NCBI RefSeq assembly: GCF_001591825.1 | Contig: NZ_BCVQ01000031.1 | Span: 1 to 48,517, forward strand | DNA length: 48,517 bases | Direction of reading: 5' to 3' | DNA from: Rossellomorea vietnamensis NBRC 101237 | GTDB lineage: Bacteria; Bacillota; Bacilli; Bacillales; Bacillaceae_B | In this document: in pieces, positions 42,063-48,517 of the stretch | How the letters are laid out: the number at the start of each line of letters is the position of its first letter | How positions within the stretch are numbered: the stretch's first letter is position 1 | Position numbers and translations under genes: made by a program | The notes under the pieces: model-generated | What the model saw: the letters and a program-made list of their open reading frames with translations, nothing else | Database searches by the model: none | What the model was told of the DNA's origin: nothing

Positions 42063-42216
42063 TGTTTGATTCGCACTACGGGGTACCCCTCCCTTATTTT
42101 ACAACTAATGTCAAAATACATGGACTTTCCACATATTTCTTGTTACTATTAAAGGAAAAATATGAATCTTTTTAACTATTTTTTGAATGTTGAACTGGAA
42201 CGCAGGAGTGATGTTA

Positions 42217-43464
42217 ATGGAAGTATTTGTTGCCCGGCAGCCAATTTTTAATCGTAATCAAGAAACGGTGGCGTATGAACTTCTCTACCGAAACAACGAA
42301 ATCAATATGTTTCCATCCATTGACGGGGATCAGGCAACCGCAGATGTGATCATTAACAGCTATTTAAATATCGGGCTGGAGAGCCTTTCAGCAGGAAAGC
42401 CTTGTTTTATTAATTTCACAGAGAATCTTCTAAGATTGAGAGTCCCGACTTATTTTAATCCCAGGGAGATCGTGGTGGAGATTCTTGAGAGTGTGGTTCC
42501 AGGGCCTGATGTGCTGGTCGTTTGTCAGGAATTAAAAGAACTGGGGTATAAGATTGCCTTGGATGATTTTATATTCAATGAATACAATCCATATTACAGG
42601 GAATTGATGAAACTGGCGGATTATGTGAAGGTGGATTTCATGAACACGACTGATACGGAGCGGGGAAGCATTGAGGTCCTTTCCCCTTTACTTGGCTTCA
42701 AGCTTCTTGCTGAGAAAGTGGAAACAGAGGACCAGTATGAAGAAGCGCTCGCGAAGGGGTATCACTTTTTTCAGGGCTACTTCTTCAGTAAGCCGAAGAT
42801 CATCGCCACTCAGGATGTCCCGACTTATTTCCATTCGTATTATACCATCATACAGAGCCTGGAAATGACGGAGCCGAACATTGAAAGGATCAGTCAATTG
42901 ATCGAACAGGATCTTTCCCTATCCTATAAACTATTGAAATTGATCAACTCTCCCGCGTACCGCCCGAGACATAAGATTCATTCCATCCGTCAGGCGATTG
43001 TACTATTAGGTCTAGTGGAGATCAAGAGATGGATCTACATTTTGGCGGTCAGGGAACAAGTGGGGAAGAAGAAACAATTGGACAATGAAGTGATTACCTT
43101 ATGTTTGACGAGGGCGAAGATGTGTGAGCTGCTGGCAGAAAAACACAACCGGCCATCCATTAAATCAAGTTACTTCCTGACGGGGATGTTTTCCTTGATG
43201 GATACGATTCTATCCATGCCGATCGAGCGCATCTTGATGGATTTACCTTTGAATGACGACATTTGCAATGCTTTGACGGGTTCACGTAATGACCTTAAGA
43301 AGATATTGGAACTCGTCCTCTCCATCGAACAGGCGAACTGGACAGAGATCGAGTTGCAAATGACAGAATTGAAGTTAACCAAAAAGGAAGTGATGGAGAG
43401 TTATCATCATTCCTGCAAGTGGACGGAAGAGCTTTTGAATCATGAAGCAACCGAGATGGCATAA
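42217..43464 (+). CDS. EAL-HDOD protein (YuxH/PdeH-like)
   Basis: Protein of 415 residues. The N-terminal EAL-type domain (about 1-205) begins VFVARQPIF, has AYELLYR where EAL is expected, VVEILE, ALDDF, VKVDF, LLAEKVET and FQGYFFSKP. The C-terminal HDOD region (about 210-400) includes LSYKLLKLINSPAYRPRHKIHSIRQAIVLLG. This is the layout of B. subtilis YuxH (PdeH), a c-di-GMP phosphodiesterase. Most metal-binding residues can be traced. ATG at 42217 follows CAGGAGTG. It ends 2 bases from a convergent gene. Confidence 0.88.
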   Translation: MEVFVARQPIFNRNQETVAYELLYRNNEINMFPSIDGDQATADVIINSYLNIGLESLSAGKPCFINFTENLLRLRVPTYFNPREIVVEILESVVPGPDVLVVCQELKELGYKIALDDFIFNEYNPYYRELMKLADYVKVDFMNTTDTERGSIEVLSPLLGFKLLAEKVETEDQYEEALAKGYHFFQGYFFSKPKIIATQDVPTYFHSYYTIIQSLEMTEPNIERISQLIEQDLSLSYKLLKLINSPAYRPRHKIHSIRQAIVLLGLVEIKRWIYILAVREQVGKKKQLDNEVITLCLTRAKMCELLAEKHNRPSIKSSYFLTGMFSLMDTILSMPIERILMDLPLNDDICNALTGSRNDLKKILELVLSIEQANWTEIELQMTELKLTKKEVMESYHHSCKWTEELLNHEATEMA

Positions 43465-43466
43465 TG

Positions 43467-43763
43467 CTACCATACAGGTTTATAATCCCCCGGGGTAAGA
43501 TATTTTCTCTGGGGTTTGATATACCGTTTCAATTCCATGAGCAAGAGCCGCTGCAATTGCTTTGAATAAATCTGACGCCCAACATCTGCAGGGAAAGGGT
43601 AGATTCCGATTGTATTGAAGCGCACCCGAAAGAGACCTTCATGGACGAGGTCTTTTTTTTCGTTGAAGATCCGGGCGAACACAGTCACATCCCTTGACTC
43701 ATATTCATCCCCCGCTTCTTCCACTTTATGGACTTGAAAACGAAAACGGTATTCTTCCTTCAT
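43467..43763 (-). CDS. uncharacterised small basic protein
   Basis: Protein of 98 residues (MKEEYRFRFQVHKVEEAGDE...), beta-prone in the first half (RDVTVFARIFN, VHEGLFRVRFNTIGIYPF) and basic and helical in the second (RLLLMELKRYIKPQRKY). No signal, Cys or membrane segment. Three ATG codons in a row occur; I use the last, with GGAAGTGGTG upstream. It is convergent with the YuxH-like gene and divergent from dapF. Family not recognised. Confidence 0.6.
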   Translation of the reverse strand: MKEEYRFRFQVHKVEEAGDEYESRDVTVFARIFNEKKDLVHEGLFRVRFNTIGIYPFPADVGRQIYSKQLQRLLLMELKRYIKPQRKYLTPGDYKPVW

Positions 43764-43927
43764 CATCATCACCACTTCCATTGTCTCCAAATGGCCAACA
43801 TAATTCAACAATGAACATGCTTTATTCTTTGAAAATGAGGGGAAGAGGATTGCGTAATGAGCTTGTTTGTGGCAAGCTAAGACTATTATGAATAGTTTAC
43901 TAGTAAATTAGCGTGGAGGGATTCACG

Positions 43928-44923
43928 ATGGACTTGAATCTAATAAAATGTCATGGCTCTGGAAATGACTTTTTACTTATTGATGAAATGACGAATGGAT
44001 ATGATTTTACCGAAGAAGAGAGGCAAAATCTTGCCCTTGCCCTATGTGATCGTAAGTCGGCCTTCGGGGCAGATGGAATCTTGTTTGTATTATCAAGCGA
44101 AAATTGTGATGCCAGAATGCGGGTCTTCAACGCAGATGGTTCAGAGGCATCGATGTGTGGAAACGGCCTGCGATGTGTCGGTCGCTATGTATGCGAGCTG
44201 CTGGATAAGGAGACCATCGTCGTTCAAACGATGAAGGCGGATCTTCGTGTGTCTTCACAGGAATCCATTTTCGAAAACATCCCGACCTATAATGTTGAAA
44301 TTTCCCCTGTCCTTTTTCAGCTGGATCAACTGCCAATGAACATCGATCGTGCAACGTTGGTGAATGAAAGCATCCCTGAAATTTCAGACCATTTGACCTT
44401 TTCTGCCCTGGCAGTGCCGAACCCCCATTTGATCAGTGTCGTCGGGACAGAGCATATCCTCTCGAACGAGCAGAAATCCATTGCTGAAACAGTGAATGGA
44501 CCTAATAACCTGTTTCCTGATGGAGTCAATGTCAGTTTTGTGCACCCGATGGAAAAAGGATCCATCTATGTTCGTACGTATGAAAGAGGTGTCGGTTTCA
44601 CCAATGCATGTGGGACAGCCATGTCTGCTTCCAGTCTTGTAACATGCCTGCTTCAGCAGAATGAATTCGGTCAGGAGATCGATGTATACAATAACGGTGG
44701 AAAAGTCCGTGTCGTCGTGAACGAATTGGGTGAAGGTCGGTACAACATGGAGTTGATTGGAAATGCAACGTATCTTTATCAATCCCAATTAGAATTGTCC
44801 CTTTCCCATCCTGAGCAGTATCATGAAGTATCAAGGCAGGAATTCACTGAAGAGGGCATGTATGAGCACTTACAGAACCATGCCAAGTCAATTGTCGAAA
44901 GCAGAGTGTTCATGAGCGCATAG
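43928..44923 (+). CDS. dapF: diaminopimelate epimerase DapF
   Basis: Protein of 331 residues. The two catalytic Cys are Cys77 in MCGNGLRC and Cys228 in TNACGTAMS; HGSGNDF opens the first domain. It interconverts LL- and meso-diaminopimelate for lysine and peptidoglycan synthesis. Typical DapF has 270-285 residues; the extra 45 or so residues at the C-terminus (after LIGNATYLYQSQLELS) are helical and acidic. ATG at 43928 follows TGGAGGG. Single gene, ended by a terminator. Confidence 0.95.
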   Translation: MDLNLIKCHGSGNDFLLIDEMTNGYDFTEEERQNLALALCDRKSAFGADGILFVLSSENCDARMRVFNADGSEASMCGNGLRCVGRYVCELLDKETIVVQTMKADLRVSSQESIFENIPTYNVEISPVLFQLDQLPMNIDRATLVNESIPEISDHLTFSALAVPNPHLISVVGTEHILSNEQKSIAETVNGPNNLFPDGVNVSFVHPMEKGSIYVRTYERGVGFTNACGTAMSASSLVTCLLQQNEFGQEIDVYNNGGKVRVVVNELGEGRYNMELIGNATYLYQSQLELSLSHPEQYHEVSRQEFTEEGMYEHLQNHAKSIVESRVFMSA

Positions 44924-44944
44924 ATAACCAATGGATAGCCAAAG

Positions 44945-44978
44945 AGGGTGCCCCTATGATTTCGGGGTACCCTTTTTA
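44945..44978. terminator. terminator between dapF and ligD
   Basis: AGGGTGCCCC (44945-44954) pairs with GGGGTACCCT (44964-44973) with one mismatch, followed by five T. It overlaps the 3' end of the convergent ligD. Confidence 0.85.
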
Positions 44979-46816
44979 TTTGAGTTGGCCCTCTTTTTCA
45001 AAAAATCAATGACTTTGTCAAATGGCTGAGAGGCTTTCACCTGGTCAAAACCCGTAAAGGGACATCCATTCTCCTGAAATCTTCTTAAGACTGCGTTAAT
45101 GGTGAACATTTCAGGATTGAGATCTTCATTCACTTCATCCCACCAAAGTGGAGTGGCGACCAAAGCCTCTTCATTTCCTCTCAATGAATAGGGGGCAATG
45201 ATGGTTTTGCCTTCACCGTGTTGTATATAATCCACATATAGTCTGCCTTTGCGGTTCTTCTTTAACCGCTCGGTCGTGAAATCTCCCGGATTATTGCTTA
45301 CAAGGTAATGAGCAATGAATTCTGTAAATAACCCTGTTTCTTCCCACGTATATCCTGGAGGAAGGGGGATATACACTTGAAGCCCCTTATTTCCCGATGT
45401 TTTGACAAAGCTTTTGAGGTTCAGCCCGTCAAATAATCCTTTCATGATGGTGGCCGCTTTAACGGCCAGTGAAAAATGATCGCGGCTTGGTGGATCTAAG
45501 TCGAAAACCACCTCATTGACGAATTCTTCCCCTGCTTTCTGAAAGGGGACATGAAATTCAAGTGCCAATTGGTTTCCAAGCCATATCAACGTTTCCAGGT
45601 TATTGCAAAGAGTGTAGTGAATATGATCCTCTTTGTATGTTTCAACAAAAGCAGGAGAATAATCAGGAGTGTTTTTTTGGTAAAAGGATTCACCGAAAAC
45701 CCCGTGGGGAAATCGAATGCAGGTTAATGGTCTGTTCTTTAAAAATGGCAAAATCACCACAGACATCTTTCGGAGGAAACGGATATAATCCAGTTTCGTG
45801 ATGGAAACCTCCCGAAACAATGTCTTTTCCGGGTGAGTGATGTCAACCTCTTTTGGAAGGGAGGCTTCGTCCAACATAAATTGCTCAAGTGTGCACGCTT
45901 CCGGTGGAGTGGTGAAAAGGAATTGTTTAAAATGGGGTTCACGAAGCTTTCCGTCCTGCCAATTCAGATAGACTATTTCTACGGTGATGGCTGGATCTAT
46001 GGAATAAAGAGAATCGTTTTTTTCTGTACTATTTTGCTTAATTGTCGTTTTCACCGTTCTTTTTTCCTCCGAAGAAAGCCCGAAATGAAATAAGCCAATC
46101 GGCATGATCTGTCCGTTATGGTAAACGCCGATATGGAAATAATCATTCGCATCATCCAGTGCGGTGATGAAGCATTGGCAATGTTTCCAGTTCTTACATT
46201 TGATCCAGTCAGCACTCCGTTTCCCCGCATCCCATTTACTCTGCCACCTCTTCGCGACAACCCCTTCCCCTTCATCATTTAGAACGAGCTCCCATACTCT
46301 CTCAAGGTTTCGGTCATAAGGGACCATCTGCAAAGTCGATGGGTGAGACGGGGCAGGTTCCAACGGTAATTGAAGGCGTGAGAAGACCTCTTTCAGTTTT
46401 TCTTTTCTGCTAAGATAGGGTTCCTGGATATATGATTTCTTCTCAGACTGAAGTAAATCAAATGCAAGGAAGGTAACAGGTCTACTGGCAGCTGCCTGTA
46501 GGATCTTTTGACCATTCCGCATTCTCCCCCTAACCTGGAGTTCCTGAAACTCCGTGCTGAAGGAGGATCGTAATAATGCAACCTCTCCATCTAAAACGAG
46601 AGGGAGGGGAAGTGTATGCTCTTCAAGTAATTGGTGGATATGCTTCTTTATCTCAGGGAAGTGACTCAGAAGTTCCTTCCCATTCCGGCTTTGAAGGCTG
46701 ATTTGATCAGAGGATTGAACAGATAAAATGCCACGGAAGCCATCATATTTCACCTCATATAGCCAGTCATGACCAGAAGGAAGTTCATGACGTAATGTAG
46801 GGAGCATCGGTTTCAT
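44954..46816 (-). CDS. ligD: ATP-dependent DNA ligase LigD (ligase-polymerase)
   Basis: Protein of 620 residues, near the size of B. subtilis LigD/YkoU. The N-terminal ligase domain has the adenylated Lys23 in EVKYDGFRG, LDGEVALL, and GEGVVAKR, and ends with the OB-fold. The C-terminal primase-polymerase domain (about 330-600) has THPEKTLF, the DxD metal motif VFDLDPPS, VKTSGNKGLQVYIPL and VDYIQ. The phosphoesterase domain of Pseudomonas-type LigD is absent. It performs non-homologous end joining with Ku. ATG at 46816 follows AAGGTG; GTG at 46825 overlaps it. Confidence 0.95.
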   Translation of the reverse strand: MKPMLPTLRHELPSGHDWLYEVKYDGFRGILSVQSSDQISLQSRNGKELLSHFPEIKKHIHQLLEEHTLPLPLVLDGEVALLRSSFSTEFQELQVRGRMRNGQKILQAAASRPVTFLAFDLLQSEKKSYIQEPYLSRKEKLKEVFSRLQLPLEPAPSHPSTLQMVPYDRNLERVWELVLNDEGEGVVAKRWQSKWDAGKRSADWIKCKNWKHCQCFITALDDANDYFHIGVYHNGQIMPIGLFHFGLSSEEKRTVKTTIKQNSTEKNDSLYSIDPAITVEIVYLNWQDGKLREPHFKQFLFTTPPEACTLEQFMLDEASLPKEVDITHPEKTLFREVSITKLDYIRFLRKMSVVILPFLKNRPLTCIRFPHGVFGESFYQKNTPDYSPAFVETYKEDHIHYTLCNNLETLIWLGNQLALEFHVPFQKAGEEFVNEVVFDLDPPSRDHFSLAVKAATIMKGLFDGLNLKSFVKTSGNKGLQVYIPLPPGYTWEETGLFTEFIAHYLVSNNPGDFTTERLKKNRKGRLYVDYIQHGEGKTIIAPYSLRGNEEALVATPLWWDEVNEDLNPEMFTINAVLRRFQENGCPFTGFDQVKASQPFDKVIDFLKKRANSNKKGTPKS

Positions 46817-46954
46817 TTGTTTCACCTTTTTTAAGTAGTAGTGTGTCCGCTTTGGACCCGGAATATTTCCAGATGTTTAAAGGGATGAAGAAAGTTCAGG
46901 AACTAAATGCTATGGATAAGGGATTAGTTTATGTAAAGGAGGGTATTGAAAGAT

Positions 46955-47785
46955 ATGCATACTATTTGGAAGGGTTCCATCAGCTTTGGACTGGTGAACA
47001 TCCCCATTAAACTTCATTCTGCTACAGAAGACCGGGATATCAAGCTCCGTTCACTTCATAAAGAATGTCATACACCCATTAAATACGAAAAAGTATGTCC
47101 TGCTTGTGAAAAGGAACTGGATCAAGGCGATATCGTGAAAGGATATGAAGTGACGAAAGGCAAATTTGTCGTCCTTGAAGATGAGGAATTGAATGAGTTG
47201 AAGGAAGCAAGCGGTGATAAGGCTGTTGAGATTGTGGATTTTATTAAGATGGAGGAAATCGATCCGATTTTCTTTGATCGAAGTTATTTCGTTTCACCGA
47301 ACGACGGCGGAAAAAAAGCTTATTCCCTTTTGAGAAAAGCCCTACAGGAATCAGGGAAAGTAGGGATAGCCAAGATCACGATGCGGTCGAAGGAACAGCT
47401 TTCCATCGTCCGTGTATACGAGCAGACCCTCGTTATGGAGACCATCCATTATCCCGATGAGGTCAGAGGAACCGGTGATGTCCCCAATGTGCCTGAAGGA
47501 GATGATATTTCCGAAAAGGAGCTGGAGACGGCGACCATGCTCATAGATCAACTGACGACAGAATTCCAGCCGGAGAACTATAAGGATCAGTATCGTGAAC
47601 GCTTAAGTCAATTGATAGAATCGAAACAAACAGGGGAAAAAATGGTCACATCCAAAGAAAAGGAACCGAAAGAAAATGTAACGGACCTTATGGCGGCCCT
47701 GCAGGCATCCATCGATTCGTCCAAGCCCAAAAAGGCAAAGAAACCAACTAAAAAGAAAACGACTTCTAAGAAAAAAGCTCAGTAG
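46955..47785 (+). CDS. ku: non-homologous end-joining protein Ku
   Basis: Protein of 276 residues beginning MHTIWKGSISFGLVNIPIKL, the canonical bacterial Ku start. The Ku beta-barrel core covers about 1-200, including CPACEKELDQGDIVKGYE and FFDRSYFVSPNDGGKKAYSLL. A lysine-rich tail of about 40 residues (KPKKAKKPTKKKTTSKKKAQ) binds DNA or LigD. The homodimer rings DNA ends. ATG at 46955 follows GGAGGG at 11 bases; TTG at 46946 is too near. Divergent from ligD, with a 138-base shared upstream region. Confidence 0.96.
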   Translation: MHTIWKGSISFGLVNIPIKLHSATEDRDIKLRSLHKECHTPIKYEKVCPACEKELDQGDIVKGYEVTKGKFVVLEDEELNELKEASGDKAVEIVDFIKMEEIDPIFFDRSYFVSPNDGGKKAYSLLRKALQESGKVGIAKITMRSKEQLSIVRVYEQTLVMETIHYPDEVRGTGDVPNVPEGDDISEKELETATMLIDQLTTEFQPENYKDQYRERLSQLIESKQTGEKMVTSKEKEPKENVTDLMAALQASIDSSKPKKAKKPTKKKTTSKKKAQ

Positions 47786-47815
47786 AAGGCGTGAGTCAGG
47801 AGAGAGGGAGAAGTC

Positions 47816-48511
47816 TTGAAGGAGAAACATATTGAACAAGGCGTCTTTGTCGCTGTATCCCTGTTGTGTTTGATTGTATTCACCTGGGGATTTGTATCGA
47901 TCGTGGAAGAATGGAAAGAAAATGAGATCGCCCAATTTGATAATGGTGTATTCGACATTGTCAGAGGGACGATTTCACCTAAATTAACGGAAATCATGAC
48001 GGTCATCACTTTTTTAGGTGGAATAAAGGGTATCACCATCTTCACCGGGTGTGTAGTCATCATCCTTCTGTTTATGAAGAAATATCCACTTGCTCTGTTT
48101 GTAGGGATTACCATCCTGACAGGTGCGGGTTTCAATGGGCTTTTAAAATGGATATTTAAACGGGACCGGCCCGATATTGAAGCATTGATCCAGCAGGGTG
48201 GATACAGTTTTCCCAGTGGTCATTCCATGAGCTCATTCATATTTTATGGATCACTGGCATTCATCCTGTTCCGTGCCCTGGATCGTAAACGGTATAAATG
48301 GGTTAGTGTGATACTGGTCGCCATGCTTGTCCTTTTGATTGGATTGAGCAGGGTATACCTTGGGGTTCATTATCCAAGTGATATCATTGGCGGATTCACA
48401 GCAGGCGGTGCCTGGCTGACCCTTTGCATCACGATCTATATGTATTTCTACAAACGCAAGCATTGGAGAGAAGATGAAGATATGCATATAAAAAACGCTC
48501 AGGAGACCTGA
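47816..48511 (+). CDS. PAP2 family lipid phosphatase (YodM-like)
   Basis: Protein of 231 residues with six membrane helices. The PAP2 active site is complete: KWIFKRDRP (motif C1), PSGHS (C2) and SRVYLGVHYPSD (C3) with catalytic His residues in the last two. It should remove phosphate from a lipid such as undecaprenyl pyrophosphate or phosphatidylglycerophosphate. It resembles B. subtilis YodM. The start is TTG at 47816 after GAGGGAGAAG; no ATG lies near. It follows ku by 30 bases, so co-transcription is possible. Confidence 0.85.
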   Translation: MKEKHIEQGVFVAVSLLCLIVFTWGFVSIVEEWKENEIAQFDNGVFDIVRGTISPKLTEIMTVITFLGGIKGITIFTGCVVIILLFMKKYPLALFVGITILTGAGFNGLLKWIFKRDRPDIEALIQQGGYSFPSGHSMSSFIFYGSLAFILFRALDRKRYKWVSVILVAMLVLLIGLSRVYLGVHYPSDIIGGFTAGGAWLTLCITIYMYFYKRKHWREDEDMHIKNAQET

Positions 48512-48517
48512 GCGTTT
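48493..48517 (+). terminator. terminator at the window edge
   Basis: AAACGCTCAGG (48493-48503) pairs perfectly with CCTGAGCGTTT (48507-48517), overlapping the PAP2 stop codon. The T tract would lie outside the window. Confidence 0.75.

Noticed and set aside
46892..47029. 45-codon frame (MFKGMKKVQELNAMDKGLVY...) before and inside the start of ku
   Set aside because: It has no ribosome binding site, runs out of frame into ku and is better explained as chance, although its composition looks protein-like.

Overview
The window looks like chromosome from a spore-forming member of the Bacillaceae, probably a pigmented marine or soil Bacillus relative such as Rossellomorea. I base this on Spo0M, the YodN/YozD/YodL/YodJ/CtpA set known from Bacillus subtilis, an FMN-riboswitch ribDEAH operon, LigD/Ku end joining, AGGAGG-type ribosome binding sites and a C30-type carotenoid operon. 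I see no phage, insertion sequence, CRISPR array, rRNA or canonical tRNA gene. Genes are densely packed and most neighbours are separated by hairpin terminators.

Layout. 0.1-9.3 kb is a yod-like block: yodN, yozD, a DUF2515 gene, a His-rich mini-protein, a Ser/Thr kinase, spo0M, yodL, two small genes on the minus strand, deoD, yodJ, a YitT-like protein and ctpA. 9.4-19.9 kb carries an LCP protein, an AlbA_2-type protein, a CobW/Cys-rich/DUF2085 trio, a MarR regulator with a DHA2 exporter, a zinc ribbon, a degenerate rhodanese, a secreted CAP protein, an atypical SDR and a MATE exporter. 20.0-24.1 kb is a four-gene carotenoid-tailoring operon with overlapping stop and start codons. 24.2-30.3 kb has a MurG-like transferase, a DUF2639 protein, a predicted b-heme membrane protein, a GNAT gene with an unusual structured leader, an amidohydrolase, DedA, uppP and a DUF4870 gene behind a sigma-W-like promoter.

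30.4-36.6 kb has a WYL regulator, a yxlE/F/G-like ABC operon behind an ECF-type promoter, a Clp_N-GNAT fusion overlapping a Nudix gene and a patatin gene, and an unknown membrane protein. 36.7-40.6 kb is the FMN riboswitch and the complete riboflavin operon. 40.7-48.5 kb has an AzgA-type purine permease, a YuxH/PdeH-like protein, dapF, divergent ligD and ku, and a YodM-like PAP2 phosphatase at the window edge.

Themes are envelope and undecaprenyl-lipid metabolism (uppP, MurG-like, LCP, CtpA, YodJ, PAP2, DedA), stress and spore biology (Spo0M, NHEJ, ECF promoters) and pigment. The least explained element is the minus-strand leader of the GNAT gene (about 26929-27071). It holds a roughly 70-nt tRNA-like sequence, a long inverted repeat and a hairpin that covers the ribosome binding site. 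All family names come from reading the sequence, and no database search was run.
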